A DNA stretch of 64,000 nucleotides, taken from NCBI RefSeq assembly GCF_000429425.1, contig NZ_AUBV01000004.1:405174-469173 (forward strand), read 5' to 3'. Of the stretch, positions 54,739 through 63,700 are shown one piece after another. The notes under the pieces were generated by a model that was given only the letters and a program-made list of their open reading frames with translations, searched no databases and was not told the origin of the DNA. A program made the position numbers and the translations under genes. Position 1 is the stretch's first letter. Each line of letters begins with the position of its first letter. This stretch comes from Algoriphagus mannitolivorans DSM 15301. Its GTDB lineage: Bacteria > Bacteroidota > Bacteroidia > Cytophagales > Cyclobacteriaceae.

Positions 54739-57700
54739 TTTTTGGGGAGAGTTATTGTGAAGGCAGCGCCCTGTCCGGGAGAGCTTGAGAGAGCAATACT
54801 TCCTCCATGCGCTTTGATGATGTCATAGCTAAGCGAAAGTCCCAAGCCAGTCCCTTCTCCAGTAGGCTTGGTGGTAAAGAAAGGCTGGAAAATTTTATCC
54901 TGAATTTGCTCTGGAATGCCCTTTCCATTATCGGAAACGGTGATTTCTATTTGGTCTTTTACTTGGGAGGTGCTTACCGTGACCGTTGGCTTATATCCCT
55001 TGTCTTGAGTTTTTCCGAAATCATGGACGGCATAGAATGCGTTGTTGATCAGATTGAGCAGGACTCTGCCGATATCCTGACGGACTACTGAGACTTCGGG
55101 TAGATCCTCTGCGAAATGGGTCTTGAAATCAGCTGAAAAAGACTTGTCCTTGGCACGCAGTCCATGAAAGCTCAGTTTGAGACATTCATCGGCTATGCCG
55201 TTCAAGTTTACCTGTTCTTTTTTGCCTTCAGATTTTCGGCTATGTTCCAGCATTCCCTTGACGATAGAGCCAGCCCTTTTTCCATGGTGATTGATTTTGC
55301 TGAGGTTGTCTTTCAGGTCTTGGAGGATGAATTTGATTTCTTCCAGGTCGCCTTTCTCGATTTCTTCCTGAGCCTCGTCAATCAGCTCTCCGCTGACTTC
55401 GGAGAAGTTATTGACAAAATTCAGGGGGTTTTGAATCTCATGGGCGATGCCTGCGGTCAACTCTCCAAGCGAGGCCATTTTTTCGGATTGGATGAGCTGA
55501 GCCTGTGCAGACTTGAGTTCGGATAGGGCTTTTTCAGCTTTTTGCTTGGCAAGTTTGATTTCTATCAAGTCTTTTTCAGCCTTTTTCAAGTCCTCAAAAC
55601 GCTTATATGCCAAGTCAAAAACACCTGCAAATCTGGCTAAAGTGCTTACTGCTTCCTCAGGAGGATTAGGTACATAGCCGGGCAAACTATAGCCAATTTC
55701 TCCTTGGGATGTCTTGGCCATAATAAAAGTAAGCCCTCCAATATGCCTGATGTCATCCATGGTTGGGGCATTGGGGTCTACCTTTTCAAAATCGCCTAGG
55801 GAGACCATTTTTTGAACATAGTCCATGGCGGTGTCTACATCCATCGGAAAAATCAGGGTAGGTTCATTGCCGCGCTCCCAATTGGCCACCAACGGGATAT
55901 CTCGATGAATATGCCGAGGTAAGGTCATGACCATGCCTACTTGTGCGCCATCTCCAGAGGTCATGGCTTTCTCATATTTGCTAGTAAGCCAACGCATGTA
56001 CCAGAAATATTGAGCTTGGTGGCCAAGCGAAACAAATTCACTTCGGATACTGACCATGATATCTAAAAGGTCAGTGGATTCCTGCATGGAAGTTACTTTG
56101 GATCGTATCCTTTCCAGCGATAGTTCGATTTGCGCTTCTTTTGCTTGCGCTTCCGCATATTGAAGGTCTTCAAAACGTTTGTAGGCTATCCCAAATACTT
56201 TGGCAAATCGAATCAATGTATGAAGAGATTCCTCAGGCGGATTAGGGATTTTTCCCGGCAAACTGAATCCAATTTCTCCATGGGTGGTTCGGGCAATTAC
56301 AAATGTTAAACCTCCAAGAGCCAAAATATCTTCTTCACTCGGGGATTTAGGATCAGCCAGTTCATAGTGCCCGTACTTATTCATATTTTCTATGTAATCC
56401 CAGGCCTGAGAACCATCCAAATCGAGTACAAAAACCGGAGAATCTGATTTCTCCCAAGAAGCCAAGGAAGGGATTTTGTCATGTACAAATTTTGGGACAG
56501 AGATTATCATTCCTATCCGGTCACCTTCTTCAGAAGTCATGGACATATCATAGGCTTCTGTTGACCATTTCATATGCCAAAAGTAGTGTGCTTGATGTCC
56601 TAATGATACAAACTCCTTGCGCATAGCAACCACCACATCAAAGAGTTCATTGGATTCCTGCATGGAGGTTACTAGAGACCGTATCCTTTCCAGCGACAAC
56701 TCAATTTTCGCTTCTTTTGCTTGAGATTCGGCCATTTGAAGATCCTCAAATCGCTTATATGCTAGGTCAAAAGCCGCTGCCATTTTGGTAAGGATGGATT
56801 TTACCTCCTCCTGAGGGGATTCCAGTAAATCAATGACCATTCTACCTTTTGCTAAAGGAGCAGATGGATGATACACTTTCTTTATACCAGCTGAGGCAAT
56901 GAATTTTTCTGCTTCCTCGGCCTCCTTGAATTTGCCATGATCACGAAGCCAATTGGTGGAAATCTGAAGCGATTCGCGGTCTTGTGTCACTACCTGGTAT
57001 GTATTTCCCTTAGCCCAAATTTCGCGCTGGTAAAAATCAGGATGGGTTTTTCCCAAATCGAAGATGATATCTGAAGCGATATGCATCTGGTCTCCCTCTT
57101 TTTCCATGGAGGTCAGATCCCAGCTACGGACTTTCCCGTCGGACTCCTTCAGCAAAATGGTAGCCGCTGCTACCCCAGAAATATCAAGTCCCATCAGCTC
57201 TTCCTTCAGTTTAAAGACCACATCAAGAATTTGCTCTGATTTATTCATAGCCAAGGCCCTCGCACGAACGCGCTCCACGGCCAAGTTTATTTGCGCCTCC
57301 CTTGCTTGTGCTTCTGCTTTTTGGAGGTCAAGGAATCGGGTATATGTCTGATCAAAAACCTGAGCAAATCGCCTAAAAATTTCTTCTTCGCTACAAGGCA
57401 CTTCCGTGATAATTACTAGATATCCGGTTTTGAAATAAGCGGCATGTAAGCGCTGCCACTTGGGTCGTGGGATTCCTGCGGCTTCCATGTCTTCAAAAAT
57501 TTTCTTGGCTATGGGTAATTCCATCAGCCAATCATAGTGCTTTTGGAGGTCTTGGTTTTCTAGGGTGACGGTTCGATAAGATTCTTGTTTTTGCCATCCT
57601 TCGTATAGATTTTCATGTGCAAAATCTCCAACATTGGGCAAGGAAAATGGCTGAATTAATCCATTGTCCAGACTTAGCCACCATTCGTCCTCTTGCCGAT

Positions 57701-60608
57701 CTTTTTCACAAAGCACAAATCCGCAAGTCCATAGGTCATCCACCAGTCCATTCAGTTCACCAAAGAGCAATTGAGCAACATCGCCAAGCTCTGCCGCCTT
57801 TTGCATTCCCATGGTCCTGGATCTTACACGCTCTAAGGCTGCTTCAATCTGTGCTTCTCTGGCCTGCGCTTCTGCTTTTTGAAGGTCTAGGAAGCGGGTA
57901 TACGCTTGCTCAAAAGCTCTGGCAAACCGTGTGAATACCTTTTCGTCTTCATAGGTTTCAGTCGTGATGACTAGCATGTATCCATATTTAAAATAGGCTG
58001 CATGCCATTTTTGCCATTTTGGAAATTCAATACCCTGATCTAATATCCCCTGGAAAATGGGCTGCACATCAGGAACTGTGAGCATATATTTATAATGAGC
58101 TTTTAGCTCCTTACCACCATTTTCAATAGATAAAAACTCAAGGTTTTTATTCCAGCCCTCATACATTTGCTTATGGGCCGGGTCTACATTGTTAGGAATT
58201 TTTAAATGTGGCATGATGCCATTTTCATTGGCAAACCAGAATTCATCAAGCTCCGAATTTTTTTCACAGAATGCGAAGCCCGTACCCCAAAGTTCTCCAC
58301 CTAAACTCTTGAGTTGTTGAAAGAGGACCATCGCCACATCTCCTATTTCATTACTATTATGCATCGCCATGGAGCGACTTCTTACTCTTTCCAGCGCTGA
58401 TTCAATTTGGGCTTCTCTCGCCTGAGCTTCGGCCTTTTGTAAATCAAGAAAGCGGGTGTAGGCTTGGTTGAACGCTCCTGCCATTTTCAACACAATGGTT
58501 TTTGTGTCTTCACTTGGGGGGGCGGTCAGATCGACTCCAAGCATTCCACTGGAAATTCTCGCGCAAGCGGTCCATTGATGGGTTAATACTCCAGTTTCTA
58601 TAGCTTCTGTAAAAATTTTGGCAACGGCAGGGTCGATTTCTTCTAACTCAGGTAATGCCTTTTTTAGTTTTTCAAGGGGGTAATCGGCAATGAAGTAGTC
58701 TAGGTCAGTGTTTTCCAGTATTTTAAAGGGAAATCCCAGCATTTCATGCTTGTTGGAATCAAACTGAAACGTATAGCTGTTCTGATTTCCAATATTTCCA
58801 GGGCTTGAAAAATCCCAAGCTTTGACCCATCCATTCTCTTCGACCAGATAAAAAGTAACTCCGGAAAGTCCTTTTACCTGAAGCCATTGAAGCTGGCTTA
58901 ATAGTTCTTTGTTTACTTTGTTGAGATCGTCAGGGTGATGCATGGCCATGGATTGGGCCCGAACCCGTTCCACTGCAACCTCAATTTCTGATTTCCTGGT
59001 TTGAGCCTCAGCTCTTTGAAGGTCTAAAAACCGAGTATACGTCTGCTCAAAAACTTTGGCAAAGCGTTTGAAAACCTCATGCGATTCAGGCACAGGTTTA
59101 TAGGTTATGAAGATGATATATCCGTATTTGAAAAAAGCCACATGATCAATTTGCGATGCAGGAAAAGGGATACCATCGGCCTTCATTTTCAACAATTGCT
59201 CCCCGACTCCCGGAAGGCTACATAGGTATTCATAATGGGCAGGACATTCATCTTCCCCAATCTCATTGACCAATAAAGTTTCCCCTTTCTGACCTGCCTT
59301 GTAATAACGGAGGAATATACCTTCTCTCGGGGTTCTGTATTTTGGAAAAACGCCCAGGCCATTACTGCCCCATTCCAGTGAACCTTTTTTATCGTCATCA
59401 TAAATATTGAAAGCACAAAACCAGGTTTCCATGCCCAAAGCCTGCACCTGTTTTACCAATTCAAGTGAGAGGTCTGACAGTTCCTCGCTTTTATGCATGG
59501 CTATGCTGCGGCTTCTCACTCTTTCCAGGGCCGCTTCAATTCGGGCCTCTCGGGCCTGGGCTACAGCTTTTTCGAGGTCCTTGAATCGGGAATAGGCAAA
59601 TGAAAAAACCTGATGAAACCGCTTGAAAATAGAGAGGCCTTCAAAATTAAGTGCTTGATATAAGGTGATTCCCAAGGCGCCCTGTCCGATCGAATAAAAG
59701 AAATAGTGGATTTCATCCACTTGATCCATCAAGGGATCCTCCAAATGCTTTTCTTCTTTTCTGTGTTGCCTGAATTCATCAAGGACCTTTCCCTTCAAGC
59801 TACCTTCGAAATACCCGTCCTTAGCTTTGCTGATCTTATCGACCAGCTCCTTTTCGACCGGGTTTTTCAGGTATTCGGTTCGTTCGATGATTTCCTGGTT
59901 ATAGGCCGGGAAATACTGGTAGCAGAGGTATATTTCTTTTTCCTCCTGAATAATTACTGTTTGGACATTTCGGATTCCATCAATTCCAAACTGGGTCAAC
60001 TCATCCGAAATTACCCGGCATACCTCCAGCATGTCGTCGGGCTTTTTCATGGACATGGCCACCGTACGGACCCGCTCAAGCGCAGACTCAACCAGCAATT
60101 CTCTGTTTTTATTTTCCAGTTCTGCAGTCCGCTCTTCGACAGCTTTTTTTAGGCGCTCGTTTTCAGCCTTGACAGCTTCCAGCCCAAATGCTTCTCCTTC
60201 TGTTGCTTTATGGTCGGGAAAAGAACCATGTTGGTGGAGGATTTTCCAGCCTTGAGTTGTTTTTTCCAAAAGAGAAGAAAGCCTAAAATGAGCATAAAAC
60301 ACCCATTCTTTTTCCGATTTCACATACAGGTCGCCTAACTCATGCACCATAAAATATGGGTCGTAAGGGATGATCTGGACCGTTTTATTTTTAATGTCCG
60401 CCATTCCCACCATCTGATCTTTGACTCGATGGGTATAGTCTACAATGTCCTGTTTACTATTCCAGATTTCCTCTTGGGTGGTCCCGATATTTTTGTAAAA
60501 TTCCGGAAGGTAGTTTGCCCATTTTTCAAGATTTCCTTCAAAATAGCTTTTCCAATAATCCTCCATTAGCGTAAGGATTTCTTGTTTGAGCGATGAGGAG
60601 ATTTTCAT
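54735..60608 (-). CDS. Giant multi-sensor histidine kinase with 8 tandem GAF-like modules (1957 aa)
   Basis: The architecture is the same as in the 2336-residue protein. NTF2/SnoaL-like fold (about 1-130, ending WKILHQHGSFPD), coiled coil (145-178), eight modules (172 to about 1665), coiled coil, then the kinase core with His1723 ([13 protein letters not shown]), N-box [19 protein letters not shown] and [11 protein letters not shown]. No membrane helix or signal peptide is visible, so it is cytoplasmic. Modules 7 and 8 are close copies (both EFVSLGHQA-x-YFW), as are 4 and 5 (WGTGFAFCEK / WTCGFVLCEK), showing internal duplication. I start at the ATG at 60608; a TTG nine bases upstream is less likely. 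It is the first gene of the three-kinase operon. Confidence 0.88.
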   Translation of the reverse strand: MKISSSLKQEILTLMEDYWKSYFEGNLEKWANYLPEFYKNIGTTQEEIWNSKQDIVDYTHRVKDQMVGMADIKNKTVQIIPYDPYFMVHELGDLYVKSEKEWVFYAHFRLSSLLEKTTQGWKILHQHGSFPDHKATEGEAFGLEAVKAENERLKKAVEERTAELENKNRELLVESALERVRTVAMSMKKPDDMLEVCRVISDELTQFGIDGIRNVQTVIIQEEKEIYLCYQYFPAYNQEIIERTEYLKNPVEKELVDKISKAKDGYFEGSLKGKVLDEFRQHRKEEKHLEDPLMDQVDEIHYFFYSIGQGALGITLYQALNFEGLSIFKRFHQVFSFAYSRFKDLEKAVAQAREARIEAALERVRSRSIAMHKSEELSDLSLELVKQVQALGMETWFCAFNIYDDDKKGSLEWGSNGLGVFPKYRTPREGIFLRYYKAGQKGETLLVNEIGEDECPAHYEYLCSLPGVGEQLLKMKADGIPFPASQIDHVAFFKYGYIIFITYKPVPESHEVFKRFAKVFEQTYTRFLDLQRAEAQTRKSEIEVAVERVRAQSMAMHHPDDLNKVNKELLSQLQWLQVKGLSGVTFYLVEENGWVKAWDFSSPGNIGNQNSYTFQFDSNKHEMLGFPFKILENTDLDYFIADYPLEKLKKALPELEEIDPAVAKIFTEAIETGVLTHQWTACARISSGMLGVDLTAPPSEDTKTIVLKMAGAFNQAYTRFLDLQKAEAQAREAQIESALERVRSRSMAMHNSNEIGDVAMVLFQQLKSLGGELWGTGFAFCEKNSELDEFWFANENGIMPHLKIPNNVDPAHKQMYEGWNKNLEFLSIENGGKELKAHYKYMLTVPDVQPIFQGILDQGIEFPKWQKWHAAYFKYGYMLVITTETYEDEKVFTRFARAFEQAYTRFLDLQKAEAQAREAQIEAALERVRSRTMGMQKAAELGDVAQLLFGELNGLVDDLWTCGFVLCEKDRQEDEWWLSLDNGLIQPFSLPNVGDFAHENLYEGWQKQESYRTVTLENQDLQKHYDWLMELPIAKKIFEDMEAAGIPRPKWQRLHAAYFKTGYLVIITEVPCSEEEIFRRFAQVFDQTYTRFLDLQKAEAQAREAQINLAVERVRARALAMNKSEQILDVVFKLKEELMGLDISGVAAATILLKESDGKVRSWDLTSMEKEGDQMHIASDIIFDLGKTHPDFYQREIWAKGNTYQVVTQDRESLQISTNWLRDHGKFKEAEEAEKFIASAGIKKVYHPSAPLAKGRMVIDLLESPQEEVKSILTKMAAAFDLAYKRFEDLQMAESQAKEAKIELSLERIRSLVTSMQESNELFDVVVAMRKEFVSLGHQAHYFWHMKWSTEAYDMSMTSEEGDRIGMIISVPKFVHDKIPSLASWEKSDSPVFVLDLDGSQAWDYIENMNKYGHYELADPKSPSEEDILALGGLTFVIARTTHGEIGFSLPGKIPNPPEESLHTLIRFAKVFGIAYKRFEDLQYAEAQAKEAQIELSLERIRSKVTSMQESTDLLDIMVSIRSEFVSLGHQAQYFWYMRWLTSKYEKAMTSGDGAQVGMVMTLPRHIHRDIPLVANWERGNEPTLIFPMDVDTAMDYVQKMVSLGDFEKVDPNAPTMDDIRHIGGLTFIMAKTSQGEIGYSLPGYVPNPPEEAVSTLARFAGVFDLAYKRFEDLKKAEKDLIEIKLAKQKAEKALSELKSAQAQLIQSEKMASLGELTAGIAHEIQNPLNFVNNFSEVSGELIDEAQEEIEKGDLEEIKFILQDLKDNLSKINHHGKRAGSIVKGMLEHSRKSEGKKEQVNLNGIADECLKLSFHGLRAKDKSFSADFKTHFAEDLPEVSVVRQDIGRVLLNLINNAFYAVHDFGKTQDKGYKPTVTVSTSQVKDQIEITVSDNGKGIPEQIQDKIFQPFFTTKPTGEGTGLGLSLSYDIIKAHGGSIALSSSPGQGAAFTITLPKK
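55613..60095 (-). repeat. Eight tandem sensor-module coding repeats (about 560 bp each)
   Basis: Eight copies of the ALERVRSRSMAM-type opening helix and the RFLDLQKAEAQAREA-type closing helix mark the borders. The last two modules are the most alike, suggesting recent duplication. The linker-coding DNA is also similar to that in the second giant gene, for example around 57310-57360 and 47581-47630. Confidence 0.8.
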
Positions 60609-60884
60609 AGTCTGCAAATGAAAAACGGAATTAGATCCTGATGGAATGACCTTTTTTATACTAGATTCCTGGGAATCCTGCTGGTCTTCAAGCTAAGTCA
60701 AAGACTGGCATTTTATAGAAGTAGGTAGTTATTCGAAAAGTTGGCCCTTTCAAAATACGAATTCCTGTTGGAAATCAAGGGTTTATTTTCTTTGAGCTTT
60801 CCTGATCTCGAAAACAAAATGATTAAAAAGAGAACTGTCCAGTTTTGGTGAAAAGCTTCTGAAGGATTTTTCTAAAAAATTGAG
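60609..60884. other. Gene-free interval upstream of the kinase operon
   Basis: These 276 bp must hold the promoter for the three-kinase operon. AACTGTCCAGTTTT at 60833-60846 is an inverted 14-bp match to the IS-end region at 63697-63710. No gene is visible. Confidence 0.5.
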
Positions 60885-61598
60885 TCATTGTAGCTGGGCT
60901 TTAAGTTGGGATTTCAAAGCAGCGATTTCTTCCAAGGCTATACCCATTCTGGTGATGGATCCTTCTCGGTTGTCCTGAAACATTTTGAAGAGAATTATAT
61001 GACTCGGATTTTTAAAAAAATCCTCCAGATTTCTGGGCTCCAATCTGTCTTCATAATCAAAATCATAGAATTCACTTTTGACCACTGGAATCCAATCTGA
61101 ATTGAAGGAATTCTCCACATCCAAAATAGCTTGACTCAAGCGGAATAGGACTTCATCATAGTAGTTGATTAAATCGATTTGGAGATCCTTATCAGAAATC
61201 GCATCAATTCCCTTGGATTTTAAAACTTCAAAGCCACTGGATTGAGATTTGAACCTCTCAAACCGAATGACCTTAGCCATCCATACATACAGGTTTTCCT
61301 CAAAAATTCCTTTTTCCACTTGATTTAAAATGGAATCAGTGGTCGCATTCGCAATGAGAGCTTTTTGTAGCTCCGCAGCAATCACGCTAGAGTCACGACT
61401 TAGATTTTGGTCAATGAGTGAAAGAATCTCTTGCTCAAAATTTCTTGATTTCCTGCTTTCATTCCAGTTATTCACTTGTAGAGCGATCAAAATACCGATA
61501 ACCACTAAAAATATTTCTCCGAGCGCATAAACCAGGTAGCGAGTCACTCGATTTTCATGCAGGAGTTTTTGGCGGATTTTTCTGAAAAAGGAGATCAT
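60885..61598 (-). CDS. DUF6090-type membrane protein, copy 2
   Basis: This 237-residue protein has the N-terminal signature MISFFRKIRQKLLHENRVTRYL followed by one membrane helix (YALGEIFLVVIGILIALQVNNWNE). The remaining 190 residues are helical. This family is widespread in Bacteroidota and has no known function. It starts 2 bp after the stop of a paralogue and is the last gene of the group. A link to the truncated amidohydrolase upstream is positional only. Confidence 0.85.
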   Translation of the reverse strand: MISFFRKIRQKLLHENRVTRYLVYALGEIFLVVIGILIALQVNNWNESRKSRNFEQEILSLIDQNLSRDSSVIAAELQKALIANATTDSILNQVEKGIFEENLYVWMAKVIRFERFKSQSSGFEVLKSKGIDAISDKDLQIDLINYYDEVLFRLSQAILDVENSFNSDWIPVVKSEFYDFDYEDRLEPRNLEDFFKNPSHIILFKMFQDNREGSITRMGIALEEIAALKSQLKAQLQ

Positions 61599-61600
61599 AT

Positions 61601-62350
61601 TTAATCTTTTGACTTAGTTTTTGAAATGATTAAATCAATGGCCTCTACTACCTGACTATTTTCATTTCTATTATCTGCATGTTCCTGGTCTGCTAATCCA
61701 ATCAATATGGCCTGAAGCATTCGTTTTTTTCTGGCGATAAGATTTAGATATTTATCCAGTTGTTTTTGATCAAAGTTGAGCACTGCGTCAAATCGTTCCT
61801 CTTCCGTGTACAACTTAAAATGATCCAAAGAAAAAGGGATGACATGATTGACTGTAAATGCCCTCATTTCTTTTTCTTCTTCCAAATAATCGACCATCAG
61901 ATCAGGCCAAGCGACCAAAGCAGCCCAAAGTTCTTCCTCTCGGATAAGTTCAATCGCGCCTGTATTCACCAGGGACACAATACTACTTTGCGAAGGGTCA
62001 AAGGTGTAAGACGTCCTGGACCAGAGAGAGTGATATCGAAGGGAATCAAGAGAGACAGTCTTAAAGGGTTGATTGCTAAGCATCCATTCACAACTCCTTA
62101 AAGATTTGAAATGAAATGCCTTAATTTTTTCAAACTGTGCCTTATTCTCATCAAATTCGATATGAATTTGTCGTAGAAAGGTCTCCTCTTTCTTGATATT
62201 TTTCCGATCCTCATTCCAATTGTTGACTTGGAGTGCAAGAAGAATTCCTATCATGACTAAACCGATCTCACCTAATGCGTAAATCAAGTATCGAGTGAAC
62301 TTATTTTCACTTATAAGCTTTTGGCGGAATTTTCGGAAAAACGAGATCAT
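61601..62350 (-). CDS. DUF6090-type membrane protein, copy 1
   Basis: This 249-residue paralogue of the next gene begins with MISFFRKFRQKLISENKFTRYLIYALGEIGLVMIG and the same LLALQVNNWNEDR end of the membrane helix. The soluble parts have diverged strongly, with little similarity beyond the first 50 residues. It starts 6 bp after the amidohydrolase stop codon. Function is unknown. Confidence 0.85.
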   Translation of the reverse strand: MISFFRKFRQKLISENKFTRYLIYALGEIGLVMIGILLALQVNNWNEDRKNIKKEETFLRQIHIEFDENKAQFEKIKAFHFKSLRSCEWMLSNQPFKTVSLDSLRYHSLWSRTSYTFDPSQSSIVSLVNTGAIELIREEELWAALVAWPDLMVDYLEEEKEMRAFTVNHVIPFSLDHFKLYTEEERFDAVLNFDQKQLDKYLNLIARKKRMLQAILIGLADQEHADNRNENSQVVEAIDLIISKTKSKD

Positions 62351-62356
62351 TCAGGA

Positions 62357-63697
62357 TTACTTTTCAAATGGGACATTAACAGGCCTCAACAAACCTCCCC
62401 GCATGACATGGGTGATGGATCTGAAATTACTGGCATCAAGTGAGGGGTCTTTCTCCAAGATGATCAGATCAGCCATTTTCCCCACTTCCAGCGTGCCAAA
62501 GTCATCTGATCTTCGCATAGCTTTCGCCCCATTTTGGGTGGCCATCGGAATCAAGTCATTTGCTGAAATTCCAGCCTTTTGCATCGCTTCCAATTCATCA
62601 TAGATGGAGAGCCCATGGAGAGTGCCTGGATTTCCTGCATCCGTTGATAGGGCAATAGTAATTCCTGAATCGTAGAGAATTTTCAGATTAGTGAGCATCA
62701 TATCCGAAATCTTTCGGTCGGTCTTCTCGACGGATAGTAGATTTTTCTGATAATTTTTAGGGTCGGGATAAAACTTAAAAAAAGATTGAGAGGAATTTAG
62801 CAATGCTTTGGTGTAGGGGTCTACGACTTGGTTGGGGTCGTTCATCGGGAAAGTCCCTTGAAGTGAGCGGAATGCTACCCCATACCCAGAGATTACCACC
62901 AATGTAGGGCATACAATCACCCCGGATTCCTTTACCATTTGGATAAACTCTTCATCCAACACCTGGTCATCTACACTATGCACCAAAACTTTTGCGCCTA
63001 AACGAATTGCTTCCTTGGCCTCATCCAAATTAGTTGCATGGACGATCAATTGGTTTCCTTGGGTATTGACTTCTTCAGCTACCGCCCTTAGGCTTTGCAA
63101 AAAAATTGAATCCTTCAGGTTTAGGCTCCAGATTTTTATTCCTGTAGAGCCTGAATCGGTACTCTTTTGCACGTATTCTCTTCCAAACTCAGGGGAAGTC
63201 AAAGCCAGCATTTGTCGCGCTGGAGGGACATTGAAAATATCCAGCCGCTCTTGGTCAAAAGGAGTAAGTAAAGGCCCTGCCGCAGCCACATGAGGAGCGT
63301 TTAGATCTGCTTCTGCCGATGTTGCAAGGTCAATGGTCCATTCATAGCCACCCACATCATAGACTGCCGTTACTCCTGAGCGCAGATAACTTTCCAGATA
63401 GGGATAGGGATTTCTTTTCAATCTTGCCTGAAGGCTATCAAATCGAAGCGTATCCCGAAGATCTAATGCATCAGGACGTCCGTCAAAAAAGCCGGTTTGG
63501 GAAAAATGAACGTGTGCATCGACTAAGCCAGGCGTGATAAATTTCCCTGAGACATCAATTAAATTGGCATTTTCAGGTATTTCAACTTCCGAACCTCCAA
63601 CGGCCGATATTTTACCATCTTGAAGAATGATGACACTGTTGGAAATGGAATTCCCAGTGCCGTCAAAAAGTGTAGCTCCTTGTGTAAGCTTCCCCAA
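62357..63697 (-). CDS. Amidohydrolase-family protein, 5' end lost to an IS element
   Basis: This metal-dependent hydrolase of the imidazolonepropionase/dipeptidase-like type has the HVHFSQTGFFDGR metal motif, VHATNLDEAKEAIRLGAKVLVHSVDD and the STDAGNPGTLHG Asp motif. The C-terminal FGTLEVGKMADLIILEKDP segment is also present. The catalytic domain looks whole from LTQGATLFDGTGN onward. Upstream the frame runs directly into IS-end sequence and reaches a TAA at 63710-63712. Secreted members of this family begin with a signal peptide, which is missing here. The only start would be TTG at 63697. It is probably a recent pseudogene, although the domain itself has no inner defect. Confidence 0.8.
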   Translation of the reverse strand: MGKLTQGATLFDGTGNSISNSVIILQDGKISAVGGSEVEIPENANLIDVSGKFITPGLVDAHVHFSQTGFFDGRPDALDLRDTLRFDSLQARLKRNPYPYLESYLRSGVTAVYDVGGYEWTIDLATSAEADLNAPHVAAAGPLLTPFDQERLDIFNVPPARQMLALTSPEFGREYVQKSTDSGSTGIKIWSLNLKDSIFLQSLRAVAEEVNTQGNQLIVHATNLDEAKEAIRLGAKVLVHSVDDQVLDEEFIQMVKESGVIVCPTLVVISGYGVAFRSLQGTFPMNDPNQVVDPYTKALLNSSQSFFKFYPDPKNYQKNLLSVEKTDRKISDMMLTNLKILYDSGITIALSTDAGNPGTLHGLSIYDELEAMQKAGISANDLIPMATQNGAKAMRRSDDFGTLEVGKMADLIILEKDPSLDASNFRSITHVMRGGLLRPVNVPFEK

Positions 63698-63700
63698 AAA

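Noticed and set aside
46480..60095. Regularly spaced repeated DNA that could be mistaken for a CRISPR or satellite array
   Set aside because: Spacing is about 560 bp, the repeats are in frame and encode linker helices of sensor modules.
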